Below are positions 33,659 to 46,932 of a stretch of 64,000 nt of DNA, piece by piece. The position numbers were made by a program, and so were the translations under genes. The notes below the pieces were generated by a model. The model made no database searches, was not told the origin of the DNA, and worked only from the letters and a program-made list of their open reading frames with translations. Numbering within the stretch: position 1 is the stretch's first letter; every line of letters begins with the position of its first letter. Source of the stretch: Paralichthys olivaceus (lineage: Eukaryota > Chordata > Actinopteri > Pleuronectiformes > Paralichthyidae); assembly GCF_024713975.1 (NCBI RefSeq), contig NC_091100.1, positions 19,229,501 through 19,293,500 on the forward strand, in the 5' to 3' direction.

Positions 33659-36600
33659 TCTTCTTTTTCCTTCTTCCCCCTCCCAGACAGTCGTGATCTG
33701 TGCGGACGTCAGTTTCGAATTGCTGAGGGATCACACCCTCACCTGCTCAGAGCGGCACTCCCACCATGGTGTTTTCTCTACCTGAGAAAGGGGCGGGGAA
33801 AAGTCAGGGTAATGAGCAAGTTAGAAGGAAAAAAAACATGCCAAGCTGACTTTCTTTGGAATTTGAACGCACTGGTCATGTCACTGCTTGTCCTCCACGG
33901 CATTTTGAGGAAACAATCCTAGAGGATTGTATACATGACAATGGACTGTGGCAATTCCAGCCTGAGGTCTTGTTTACACTATGCAACATTTATTTTAGTA
34001 AGGATAAAAATGTATAATTACCACCAACCCTCACATAAAGAAAGAAAAGCTCTGTTTAACACTTTTTGCATCTTTTTCATGCAGTTAACATTTAGTGGCC
34101 TTTACTGAAAATGAGATGTGACCATTTCTGTCAGGAAGTTGTCGTGTCATGAGGAATTACGTAATTTTTTCCAGAATCCATCCACTGCGTTACTCCTTGT
34201 GATGGGGACTGTGGTCAGAGTCAGAGGGTGCAGTGTCACCAGTGAGATGAATATTCATAGACAGAGACAGAGCAATGCATTGTGACAAGCGCTGTGTCAT
34301 ATGCAAGATTTCGAGGAAGCGTGCTGCTTCTTGTGTTTGTGTGCATTTTTAATTAATTTTGCTCTGAAAATCTGCCCTCAATTATGGGCATCAACTGCAT
34401 ATAAAACTTTCATCAAAGCGAGAGGTTTTAAAACATAATCACAAAAGCCATAAAACAAGGAATTAGATGAGTGTTTGGCATTCAGGACAATTGAATCCAG
34501 ATATCCATTAGTGACTAATAAAACCTCTTAATAAAATTTGTCCAACACAGTCTTGACGGTGGATAATCAAAGCTGCAACAAAAAAAACCCACATGATCTT
34601 TATACTTATATCTATATACTTGATAGGTAAGAGGTGTGGATGAGAGGATATAATATGACACTAACCTTTCAAGCCTAATAAGAACAGGCTGGGGACAATA
34701 GATGAAAATGAGCCTATACAGCTAACTCTGGCTCATCTACAGTATTTTCTCTGTTGATCAATCAGCACTTTTCCAATAAAATAAAATAACTAAAAAATAA
34801 ACTTCATAAACTTCTATTAGTGTTTTAGCATAAGCAATTATTTAGAGAGACAATAAACAACGGTAGTGAATTATGACCATTTACTGTTCAGTAACACTGG
34901 ATTAGTCTAAATTATCTGAACTGGATATCTATTGGATCAAGAAGCAGCTTCTCTAAAAAGCCTGAAAAATGAAATTAAAATGTTTCCAGAGATGGAGAAC
35001 TGGTCTAACCACAGAGTATGTTTTAATATCTGCTTAAGTTTCAATGAATGCTGTAAGCACTTCCTGTTTGCATGCTCCCACAACAGAAAACGTCAGTGCC
35101 AATGTATCTCGTCGAATTGAAAACATGTGTTGAACTTGTTGATAAAAGGATAACAAGAACCATCTTTGTAGTTTAAAGCCTTGTACCTCCAGTGCTGCGG
35201 GTGTTTCCCCTGTATACGTACTTCTAAGCAGAGCTGCAGCTTATCGATCCCACAGAAACCCAGTGATCAAACAGCTAAACTAAATGTTCAACAGTCAACT
35301 AACCTTCAAACTGCATATGAAAGAGTTTGTCTCATTCTGGGTTAATCAGAAAAATCCCCTTTAAACTGATCTGTTCCTTCACCACTAACAAGCTCAGTTT
35401 TTCTAGGACACCAGTTTCACACAGTATCCACTCATAGTCACTGCAAGAAACCCAAGATAAAGACATCCGCTACATCACAGGTACAAACTGGATGATTCTG
35501 TTTACTGTGAGTGTGCAGAGTTTGCTGACGGAATAGCAACAATGAGAGCATATTGTAAGGATTATACACGCATCACAGTGTGTGTGTGTTTTAGACACTG
35601 GAGACCTGGATTTTTTACTCAGGGTGGAGGTCCTTCTGGTTCTGGTCCTGAGTGAATATGATATCAGCAGCATACTTAAAGCAGGGCGCAGCTCTGAACA
35701 TCAGCCAACACACTGACGACATAACTTAAATATGTCATTCTGCCAACATGAACCTTAAATCCTTCTCTTGAGCTCAATATTTCCAGGCCTTCTTATACTG
35801 AACAATCTACTGCACACATCTGCTTCTTCTTTACTCATCACCCGGAGATTCAAAGGTCGAATTACAATTTCCTTTAGTGTCTGTTTCCTTTTCCATTTAA
35901 TCCTTTAAGTCAATATCTTTTTGTGCAAAATGTTAACGCAACACTGCACACACCTGGCGTCGCAAGTCCTTCTCTTTATGACAGTGAGTGTTCAGCCGTG
36001 CTTTGTGTCTTATCTTGATGTCTGAATATTAGATAACTAAAACTGAGGCAGTCCTCAGAGACTGTACAGGCAGGGGATGAGATTGTGGGAGGGGGACAAA
36101 TGCTCAACATAGCTGGACCAGGGGTCAGAGTTGAGCTGCGTGACTGCCAAATAAAATATGCTGGGAAACAAAGCAGGGGATAAGAGAATAGAGCGTTTCT
36201 GTGTGGGTTTAAGTTGGGTCACTTAAAGTTCATTGAGGAAAACATTTTTGCTTCAAAAGAGCAAATATGACGTTTGGGACAAAATCAGAGTAGAGCTACA
36301 TGATGTCTAGAGGATTAGTATATTGAAGTCACAAAGATAACACTGGCTTCAACATCACAGGTGGAGTGAGGCAGTGTTGACAAAAGGGATGAAGGAGAAG
36401 GCGGTTATCAGTAGATATGAGGTCAAAGAATACGGGTGTGCAAGAATCTGTCCACCCCTAACAGCTCTCAACTACTGAAAGGCAAACAGTCCCCACTGTG
36501 CTGACAAAAGCCAACAGAGGGATCAGGGAGGCACAATGCCACAGTAAACACACACGGCACCGGAGCAAGTATTTCAGTACCCCAGATAAGCATCAGTGTT

Positions 36601-37529
36601 GAATCCCAGGGAAATGTTGGTATGGCAGAGAGGGGAGGAAGAGAGATGAAAACCTGGAAGTCAGTACTTTAGTGCAAAGGAAGAAAAAAGCAGGCAGAGA
36701 AAACGGATCAAAATAGAGCACTTCTAACAGGAGGAATGAAACCAAGCAAGAGGAGAGCTGCTTCCAATTGCTGTTTCTATTATGTATACACGTACACAAC
36801 TACAGTGTTACTGAGGGCCATCACACTGCATGCCACTCTGCCTTCATTCAGAAAAACAGCACATAAAATTACAGGTTTGCTGCTGCCAACATCACAGACA
36901 CTGGAATCATGTGTGCTATGACACAGAAACATCTATCTCTCTTTATATCTATGTATTTAGAAAGTTATATAGATAGATGGGCCCAAAATAAACACACATG
37001 TATGTAAGTATGTATTTGTGTGTTTGTACACACACAAATACATACTTACATACATACTCACACACACACATATATATTTATATATAAAACAAACACACAC
37101 ATATATAAACATGTAAACATACATACAAAGAAAAGACATGCACACGCACATACATATACACACATTTATGTATGTGTTTATGTGTGTGCATGTGCATGTC
37201 TTTCTATAGTTATGAGGGTTAATTTTGGTTCAAAACCATCAATGTGAGGACATGAAAGATAGAGAGACAGACAGACAGAGAGACAGACAGATAGAAAGAC
37301 AGACAGACAGAGAGACAGACAGATAGAAAGACAGACAGACAGACAGAGAGACATACAGATAGAAAGACAGACAGACAGACATACAGATAGAAAGACAGAC
37401 AGACATACAGATAGAAAGACAGACAGACAGAAAGACAGACAGACAGAACTTTATCGCTCCCAGGAATGATTGACGTTGTGAGGACATTTGGGCTGGTCTT
37501 CACAGTCTGTACTTATTAAACAAAGCTCG
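33659..37529 (-). other. tmc6 5' untranslated/intronic region
   Basis: No protein-coding exon was recognised. The ATG exon (33603-33658) probably continues into 5' UTR; a plausible acceptor lies near 33731. The rest looks like a long first intron: AT-rich DNA with no convincing ORF, plus (ATAC)/(AC)-rich microsatellite DNA at about 36990-37190 and a tetranucleotide array at 37257-37447. Confidence 0.55.
37257..37447. repeat. (AGAC/AGAT)n tetranucleotide array next to a retroposon 3'-end remnant
   Basis: About 190 bp of agac, agat and agag tetramers end in gacagaactttatcgctccc. Read in reverse, this is gggagcgataaagttctgtc, the signature 3' end of many fish LINEs and SINEs, followed by their tetranucleotide tail. 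The array therefore looks like the expanded tail of an old insertion. Confidence 0.75.
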
Positions 37530-37910
37530 CTCAACCGACACAAAGACAAACTGTGGACTCAGAGACAAACAACACACTGACACGGTCCAACTCTTGAAAA
37601 CATTTCTCTGGAGCTCATTGACAGGCGGCGGCGGACTTCAGACGTGTCCCCCTGTCTCTCGAGCTGACACACGTCGCCCTCGGAGCGGACAGTTGGTGTG
37701 ATGAGTTGTAAACCCAGAGGAAAAGTCAGACATGTTGGACACACACAGGTACACGACGCTCACTCACCAGCTCAGTTGATCCTCTTCTCTCTCACTTTGT
37801 CACAATACACGCTCCGCCGGAGACCGCGGGACGAACCACTTTCTCAGAGGGGTGTACGGTAAAGACCAAGCAGCCACGACAACAGCTGAGGTTTCGGTCA
37901 CATGATACAG
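37530..37910. promoter_or_regulatory. GC-rich, CpG-containing region: likely tmc6 5' exon and tmc6/tmc8 promoter side
   Basis: Within AT-rich surroundings this stretch is rich in CpG (around ggcggcggcggac near 37625, cgtcgccctcggagcg near 37672, and ctccgccggagaccgcggg near 37812). It also holds gtcacatgat near 37895, an E-box-type motif. Its place at the 5' end of tmc6, about 2.1 kb before the tmc8 start, fits a CpG-island promoter. No transcript data support it here. Confidence 0.45.
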
Positions 37911-39979
37911 TCACTGTTAGAATATGTAAATGTTCCTAAAATATAAATGTTAGCTGCACTCTTGAATAAAGGAACGATTAGCACCTGCAGCATCACATAG
38001 TGACACTGAGGTGGCGTTTATTTGACACCCGTACAGATTTGGTACATGGCACAGTCCTATTCAAGTCCTTCAAACTTGTTCTTCTACTGAAACAATGCAG
38101 GATCAGTCTAACGTACTTCTTAGACCTCTCACCGTTCACTGTGCGTTATATTATCTGCTAGTGTCTTCTCTTGTCCACGCAGACAGCTGAGAAACTTAAC
38201 TAGACCCACAAGTGGAGTAACACATCCCAGTGGGGACAGCAGCCACAGCCCCAGCAGTGGATACAAACAGTACTACCTTAGTACCTGGGCCCTTCACATG
38301 CACACACCTGACCACACCCAGGCTGTCTCTATGTAATCTATAGATGCATCTACGAGTGAACAGCTTCAAGTAAAGGGATGGAGAGCGTGGTCACACTATA
38401 AGGCCCTTTGCACTCATCTTTATGTCACCGAAGGAAAAGAATGCGTATGAACTAGAATGTCACTCAGTACAGTGCGTGCCTCCTCCGAGGCCAAACGGTT
38501 CCCTCATGAGACCACTTTTAAATTCGTTGAATCCAGATTTTAATGTTGATCTGCACAAAATACCACACACACACACACACACACAGACAATAATGAATAT
38601 AAGTTCCCCACACATGCCAATTTTGTCATCAAGATCCATGGGTTGTTCCCTGAGAAATCAATGAGAATGTCAAAAAACACCCCATATCTTACAATGTTGA
38701 AGAATATAAATCCTGGACTCATTTCCTGAACTGGATTTGTATCAATATTTAATGGGTTCTTACCTGACACATACAGTATCACATCCTTTCATCAAGTAAC
38801 ATGGTAATCTGTCCTGTAGTTTGAGCTTACTCCTGCAAACAAACTAACAAAACAAACATTAGTTCTATTTCACTGCCTCAGTTTCAGCGTCCTAGTATCT
38901 TTCATGCTGGGTTGTTGATACTTTAAGTACATTTTCTGCTAATAACACTGCAGTTGTACAGTAAGTAAAGGTCTGAATGCAGTATTTGTATTTGTAGTGA
39001 TGTATTTTTACCTTGAGATTTAACTGAAGTGGCAGATTTGAAATGTTTATGTATTACTACATGTTCAGTGGCGTGTGCTTGGCCTGAACGGAACATTCTC
39101 CCTGCTACAAAGTCTGAGTAGAATTGAAACCAAGTTCTTCATAAGAAATGACACCCATGCACACTCATGTCTCTTTGTAAAGTGTTCTGACCAGAAACCT
39201 CAAATGTCTTTGTGGTTAAAAAAAGTGGGTGGAAAGAGCCTCTCTCCGTCATCATCCTGTACATTCGATTCAGACGCAGTTTCCCAATGATGAAATGCTG
39301 TACAATGTAAACTGTATTTGTTTTTGTAAATAAACTCACGAAAAATGAATATCACACCTAAACTTTTTTTTGATGTACATAATGTGTACAAGGAACAATT
39401 TTCAAAATATATTCAATGATGTGTGAGTTTACTTAAAAATAGAAAAAAATCATAGCTCTGCCAATGCTGCATCCTTGGACATTTACAGTCATCTGATGCT
39501 GAGTGGATCCAGTCATGATCCAAACCTCAACCTCACTTACTGAAACATGGACCTCAACATTTTCTCAGTCATATATAATTTATCATTTGCATTTGTGGAT
39601 ACTTCTTATCATGTTGCAAAATGACTTGTGATATTTTCAGCCACCAGTGGGGCACATGTGTCGACATCCTGTCACGTGATTTCCTGTGAACTGTCAAATT
39701 CAGCCAGTCTCAGTTAGCCAATGTGTGGACAGATCTAACATCAGCCACAAAGTGAGCCACACCAACAGGGCTCAAGGAATAACACAGACTCCATGTCAGC
39801 TGTTCAGGTTAAGGGGTTTTCACATTAGTGAGACGTTTGATGTGCGAGGGCAGAGAGCAGGATATTTTGGTGCAAATTGCGGAAGTGATTTTAGAATCAT
39901 AAGTTGGGTGGAGATGTGTGTTGAGTTGAAGTGAGAAAAAGTGGGTGTTTTCTGTTAAAGAGGAAGTTCAGGGACAAAA
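37911..39979. other. Intergenic region between tmc6 and tmc8
   Basis: No coding exon was seen. It contains an (AC)n run at 38563-38585 and fragments of two common fish repeats: one ending in catggtaatctgtcctgtag near 38830, and one at 38911-39050 with the taagtacattttctgctaat block. Confidence 0.55.
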
Positions 39980-40185
39980 ATGGAGGAGCACCGTTCTGTC
40001 AACTTTATGAGACTCTTATCAGGTAAAAGAAAATATTATAAACTTACCTCTTCATTTATAATTTGTAACGTCTTTATGTATAATCCATCTGTAATTGATC
40101 ATCGGTAAGTGTGTTTGTGTGAGTGAGGACATCTTGCTCAACACCGTTCTTTTATTTGTGAATGAGTAGGATTACACAGAGTTAC

Positions 40186-40233
<48 letters not shown>

Positions 40234-43200
40234 ACTAACACAGTCACATCTAAAATTACATGCAAACAATGTGGCATGCTATGTTTTTATTTACTTTGAG
40301 GAGACCAGCTGATGTTTTATATTGCAGGCAGCTTCCACTAAGAAAGGACAAGAGGCACAAATAATGCTGTAAAGCAAGTGCGCTAAATAGCAACAGCCCT
40401 GCTCAGGTCTTATTCATGCAAATAAGGATATTTATATTCTAGTGTTTTAATTGTGCTCAGATGTTTTGGTGACACATCAATCATCAAAAAGAATACACTG
40501 GTCCACAACTTTGTCTACTTTTGTTTTGACGTCCTGCACCCCAGGGTGCCCATGCAACACTTATGTACAAGACACACAATAGATAAAGGGAACATAAAAC
40601 CAAAAAGGAAAGCAAGGCGACATATGGTATGGTATCCACTGGTTGAGTATATTTCAAATTGGTAAATCAAACATGCAGCAACTGAAACATCTATCAATCA
40701 ATTAATCTAGAACTATGGCACTTTGTAGAATGGAAACACATTTAAATTCACTAGATGCAGATTTCTATTTGATCTAATGTGAGGATTTGACAAAACAACA
40801 CATCTTAAACTTTTACTGCCATTTTCCAACATTTCAATAACAAAACAATAAAAACAACTTGTAAAAAAGCTGAGCTCAGTGAAAACACACATGTATGAGT
40901 GTGTCCCAACAGACACTATTTATTTAAGTCAGAAAATCACTTCTGTCCTTCTCACCACAGATGAGAGCACTCACTCAACGCTGTCGCTGGACTCCTGTGA
41001 GTACTACCAGACAGAGATATTTGATCAGCTGCCCAGCATCCAGGCTTGCCGACCTGGGTCGAGCATACAGGATATTTTGGAAGCCTCCGAGGCTCAGGGT
41101 AGCACAGAGCCGGGGGAGAAGCCCAGCAATGGCCCCCCGTCCAAAGGATCCAGAGACAAGGAGTCAATGCACCCGCTTCGGAACCTGCCTATGTGTATTA
41201 AGGCAAAGAGAGGAGCCAGGTAAGAGATCTTATTATGCACTCCTCCCCTCTGCTTCTTCTCAATCTTACTTTGACATTCAAATGGAAATGGTGGTCACAT
41301 TCACTTACTGCATATGCTTTCATTGGGTTAAATGAAACAAGAGTACCTTGTCAATTAATTAATTACAATATTCTGTCATGCTGCATCACTTTGAATAATT
41401 GTTTTCAATCTTTCTGGTCTCTGCATCAATAAAACACTTTTTTGAATTCAATTGAAAGGCTGCATATGTAAGTGAATGGTGGCCAGTTTACTTGAAGCCA
41501 ATTCAGTTATAATTCCCTCTCATATCATTGTATTTAAGTAAATAAAGCCTAAATATAGAAATAGTAGTAGAGCTATTCACATACAAAAGGAAATGTCATA
41601 TCAATTTAGTTCAATTTTATTTTATTTATTTTTCCAAAAGCAGACTCATAAGCACACTCTGTCATCATATTTCTATTGAGGAATTAAAGGGGCATTCCAC
41701 TGACTAATAAGTTAATTTTAATGATTTGGAAAACAGATGAAGATGATCAAAAGGCAAAAATGTGAATGAGGATCTAGCTTAAAAAACACTACAATTCCCA
41801 TAAAGCATATGTGATTACACTGGTGAACACATGTCTTTCACACCTCTACAATGTCCTATATTTTGAGTCAAAAAATTGCAGTAGAAACCCGAATATTTTC
41901 AAACAATGGTTCAAACCCTCTAATCTGATGTTTTGTTTCGATTAGTTAGGTGCTCCATGATGTAGATGTGGGGGAATTCATGGAATATAATGTCTATGCT
42001 GTTGATTAGGGTCAGGAGGAAGATGCAAATCAGCAACATTGGTTTTTGGGAGTCCTGGAGGCGGAGCCAGAGCATCAACAGGAAGAGGGTGTGGGCGCAG
42101 ATGGGAGGAGCTCTGACTGGCCTGTTGCCATGGCAGCAAACTCTTAGCTTCATTGAAGGTGAGGAAGGTCTATGTCTATGGGCTTGTATCACACCTCTCA
42201 GTAGCTTCTGTGTTGTAATTTAATGAATCATCTCACCATGCACTTTAATGTTATTGCATAATTAAATTCCTGAATCTGAGTGTTGATGTGTTCCCAGGCA
42301 GGTTTGGAGTCGGCGTGAAGGCCTACTTTGTTTTCCTCAGATACTTGATTTACTTGAACGTGCTTCATTGTGCTCTTATCTCGGGTTTTATTCTGGGGCC
42401 TTCATCGTTTTATGGCAGGGGCAACAGCAGTGGTGAGTCACATGTAATGTCAGGTCACAGCACATGTAACACAACACGATACAGACTCACAAAAATACAC
42501 TAATGATTGTTTGTGTTTTACAGAACCTTTGAAGTTCGGCGGCAATGATTCCGTTTTAGATTTCTTCCAGGGATCGGTAAGAGCTGTGTGCGTTTGTTCG
42601 TGTGTGTATGTGGCTGTTTTTGGGTGTGTGTTTGTTTGTGAGTGTTTGTGTGCATTTGTGTTTGTGTATAAATAAATATATATTTATATATATGCATACA
42701 GTATATATATAAATGGCTGTGACTTTGTGTGTGTGCCCTATTCATCTTTCTCCTCTCCTCTGTACAGGGCTTTGTGGATCGTTCTCCTGTCTTCTTTGGT
42801 TTTTATACTCGTGGGTCCCTGAATTTCCCTTGCTTGAACACGCCCCTGCTTTACTTTGCTGGGATCCTCACCATCCTCTTTCTCAGTCTCATCATGGTGG
42901 TCCGCAGGTCAGTCATCTGTGATAACACGGCAAAGAAAAACCTCCAGTTGTTATTTTCCTTGCATCCTACAAGCAAGTGTTTGATGTGTTACCCTGCAAA
43001 TCTCTCTAACAGAACAGCAGTTGGCTTCAAGCACAGGTGGATGCTCGGGAGGCGCTACACTATGAATGTGAGCTATAAGGTCTTCTGTGGCTGGGACTTC
43101 ACCATCCTGGACCCTGCTGCAGCGACTCTCAAACACAGCTTCATCAAGAACGATCTCAAGGTGCCGGGACAGACGCGTCTTCTTTTCATATAGTGTGCTA

Positions 43201-46160
43201 ATTCAGCTACTAATCAGATACTATATATATACGTATTTATATCAATCATATCTACCCAGGCCGTAATATATCTGAAACACCGCTCAGTACAAGTCAATAC
43301 TTTTCAACACAAAGTTCAGCCTTCACAATTCACTAAAGCAGTTTCAACAAAATCTGAACTTCATAACATTCATAAAGGGAGGAGTTGTATAAATGAAGGG
43401 CTGCTTTATCCAACAGCTGTGTTGTTTTTAATGAAGGCTATCAAGTAAAATGGCAGTAGAGTCTTAATCTTCATAAATAAAAATCAAATCTGGATAAACA
43501 TACACAACTTAAAATAATGATTCACAATTGTGTAACTAAGATGATTATCACTGACGTCAAATGCAAGTGATTATTATTTCAGATTGGGACTTTTAGTGTG
43601 TCCCCATATGTTTAGTTTAAATTTATGAATAAGTGGCTATAATAATAATAATAATGACTTTATTCATATGGTAAATCCCATAACATAAAAACAGTCATAA
43701 AAAAATAATAATTAAATGATCTAAAGGTAAGGTGTACAGTAAATATGATATTATTCTTCTTTAATGCATTTGTGATGTTTAGTTGTGTCTTGTGCCGCTG
43801 TGTTGAAACAGTCCTTTGGTTTATAAAAGTCTCTGTGACTGTGTGTCCTCAGCTCTTCCTGGAGGAGCAGAGTTTCTCACTGCGAGAGGCTCAGAGGACT
43901 TTTAGTCAAAGGATACGTCTCTACCTGCTCAGGTTCTTCTTGAACATGGTCATTCTGTCTCTGCTGGGTGGAGCCTTCTACCTCATCTTCTTTGCTACAG
44001 AGATGTCACTGAAAGATGTAAGACCTTAACACTCAATACGTCTGGTTCTGTCGCTGCATGTCCTGGATTGTCTGATTCGTGTGTGTTTCTCAGAGTGGGT
44101 ACCACTGGTTGGTCAGTCTGTTCCTCCAGTATCTTCCTCCCATCACCATCACCTTTGTCAACCTGCTGCTTCCCATCTTCTTCCATAAGATCTCCCCTTT
44201 TGAAGATTACTCTATCACCACACAGGTGAACACCACGCTTGTGAGGTATGCGCTGAGATACAAACACATGAAAATCTGTTGTATACACAGACACACGCTC
44301 CTGCATAGATTCACACTGTCTTCTCTGCAGGAGCATCTTCTTGAGGCTGGCCTCACTGGGGATCTACTTATTTTTCCTCTTCAACCCTGCAAAAGGGCCT
44401 AAACAAGTAAGCTGAGAGATTTTCGAAGTCCTCCTGACGGACCCGTAATGAGGAATTATTAAAGTAATGCTATCTACATGATTGTGTGTGTTTTACTTAG
44501 TGTTTCATTTGTGTGTTTCTTTGCAGCCACCGTGCTGGGAGAACCACTTTGGCAGAGAGATGTACAAGCTGTCTATTTTCAATTTCCTCGCCACCTTCTG
44601 CAACACCTTCCTGTTTGACTACCCCAGGAAGTGGGTTTGCTCATCAGTCTCTGTTTCTCTCTGACTGTCAGAGATTGTTCATATCAGGCCTGGGATGATT
44701 ATCCACCCTCCGGGCTAAGAAAGCTTGTATCTTTCCTCTGTTTGACAGGCTGGTGCAGGAGAAGTACCCCACATCCTTGCTGGCCCGGTTGTCGGATAAA
44801 CAACTATTCTTGATCCCTGTCAATGTGCTGGATCTGGTGTACAGTCAGACTGTGTCCTGGGTGGGCATCTACTACTGCCCTCTGCTGCCTCTGATAGGAA
44901 CTGTCACACTGGTGGCCATGTTCTACATCAAAAAGGTCTGGAACAGAACAGTTACTCTACACATGAGCTGTTCAGTTACAATACATATTAGAAATATAAT
45001 ATATATACAGTGTGATATATATATATATATTATATGTTATATGTATATATATATACAGTATATATCTCACACTGTGTCCATATCTCTATTTGTCCTAATG
45101 TAAGGTCTGTTGCTCTGCTGTGACCATCAGTTGTATTTGTCCAGTAATGTCCACGTGTCTCTCTTTCCAACTCTGTTTTCAGTTCACACTGTTGCGATGC
45201 TGTGTTGCAGAGGACCGCATGTTTCGAGCCGCCACGTCCTCAGTTTTATTCCACTTCATGTTGCTGCTCGGTCTCATCATGGCTGTATTCACACTGGGCT
45301 TCAACCTCTACCAACAAGTCACACTGGACAATGGGTACTCTTCCTATTGCAACTCTGATATCTTTTTATCATTTTACAGTTATTGTTACAGAGAACAGAA
45401 GATTTATTTCTGTTTGTCTGTTTCATATTACTGTTTCCTCTCCAGGTCCTCCTGTGGTCCACTTGGAAATAGAGAAACAGTGTTTAATGTGACAGGGGTT
45501 TGTGTGAATAGTCTGCCCAACCTGGCACAGAGCACTCTCCACTACCTGACCTCCATGGCCTTCGCCCTGCCACTCATACTTGCTGAAATGTAAGCGTGGT
45601 AGCTAAACTCCAGCTCTGTATTTGCAGTTTGCTTTAATTTTCCCAGGTAAAACAAATTTAAATAGTACATTTTACTATGAAGCTGTTTCAACCTTAGGGT
45701 GAAGGAACAACAGTAGAAGCTATGTGTGTTCAGCTACATACATGTGGTGATCATCAATGAATAGAAGCAGTGATGAAAGTAGACGTGCCGTTCTCTGCTT
45801 TTTGAATTTAACATGAAACACATTGTGTTCCCTCAGTATAATCTTAACATCCTATGTGTCACGGGGTCGAGCCAATCAGAAGGCCATTGAGAGACTGAAA
45901 GACATGCTGGTTATGGTAAGACACACATCACCAAACAACTTACATATCTTGAAATTAGCCGCAGAATGAAAATAGGACATATTCGCGTTACACAGCATAA
46001 TTAATATGGAGTCCATATGTATGTTGAGCTTTTCCACTGTGAGTGTGTAAATGTGTATGTGTCTCCCTCGCAGAGTAGCTCAGATAAGCGTTTCCTGGTG
46101 AAACAGCACACCACAGTGCTCAGACGTCAGAGGGATACCCACAGACTCCGCACAAAGTAG
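39980..46160 (+). CDS. tmc8: Transmembrane channel-like 8 (EVER2), 16 exons
   Basis: TMC8 is the partner of TMC6 in the ER-membrane EVER complex, expressed mainly in lymphocytes in mammals and linked to zinc balance and skin virus control. Exons: 39980-40022, 40961-41219, 42010-42158, 42298-42432, 42524-42576, 42768-42907, 43013-43160, 43853-44017, 44094-44245, 44331-44406, 44527-44630, 44749-44935, 45183-45334, 45446-45589, 45837-45915, 46074-46160. All phases close to 690 residues (human 726). Landmarks: a long hydrophilic N-terminus, RFGVGVKAYFVFLRYLIYLN, VFCGWDFTILDPAAATLKH, LFLQYLPPITITFVNLLLP, the signature CWENHFGREMYKLSIFNF (residue 443 on), NVLDLVYSQTVSWVGIYYCP and a basic tail ending DTHRLRTK. 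Position head-to-head with tmc6 and before syngr2 supports TMC8 over TMC7. Poly(A) candidates lie at 46251-46256 and 46528-46533. Confidence 0.93.
40189..40229. repeat. (AT)n microsatellite in tmc8 intron 1
   Basis: About 20 AT units. Confidence 0.95.
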
Positions 46161-46932
46161 CGGATTCAAGTGCTCAAGCTGTCCGGCCTTCTTGTCCAAA
46201 GACTACCACTCAAAAAATGTCCTCTGCCAACCAGACTGGAGCTGCCTGTAAATAAAAAGTAAAAAACTCCTGAAGTCTCACTTTTATAGTGAGATTATTT
46301 ACAAATATAAGAAGTGTAGAAGTTACAATTTCCTGCAAATGTCACAGTTGTCTTTTGAATTAATGCTCAATTTAACTAATGTCTGCATTCATTTTTTATG
46401 TGTGTGAATTTTTATACTTCATTCATTAATTTACGTTTTTGTTGAGTGAACTATCCCTTTAAGCTTGTTTTACACAGTAAATATACTGTGTATGTTTTTC
46501 AGTGTAAATGTATAAAGACCTAATATAAATAAAGATTAAAATCCTGATTGCTGAAAATGTCTTAAGGTTTTTTGTTGAGTGGCTTTTACCTGAAATTGTT
46601 TGAAAGTATGTCTCCTTTATTGTTGTTGCTTTTTCCCTCCTCTTTTTCATCTCTGTAATTGAGGGTCATCCCTCAATCCTTTCTTTAACAAAAGTAGTAA
46701 AATTGTGTATTTTGAATGTTTTTCATAAATAATGCTCATTAAAGAAAAACAACCATTTGTGTTGTTGTTATTGTTTATCTGACAGATCGTTAAAATGATG
46801 CCAAATACGGAGCCTAATATGTTATCTATTAGCAACACATGCGTAACACCCCTCACCCTGACACACACACAGAGTCAAATATGCACCTACACATATACGA
46901 AACCATGTCAAAGATAAATACTCAGCAGTGTA
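46161..46932. other. tmc8 3' UTR and spacer before the Ig genes
   Basis: Two AATAAA signals (46251-46256 and 46528-46533) suggest tmc8 transcript ends. Near 46448-46461, gaactatcccttta resembles the end of common fish miniature transposons. No gene was seen. Confidence 0.6.

Noticed and set aside
37219-37503. Long open frames of Cys/Leu/Ser/Val repeats
   Set aside because: Pure translation of the AGAC/AGAT tetranucleotide array; not a gene.
42518-42745. Minus-strand open frame inside tmc8
   Set aside because: Repeat-driven (AC/AT) translation antisense to real tmc8 exons.
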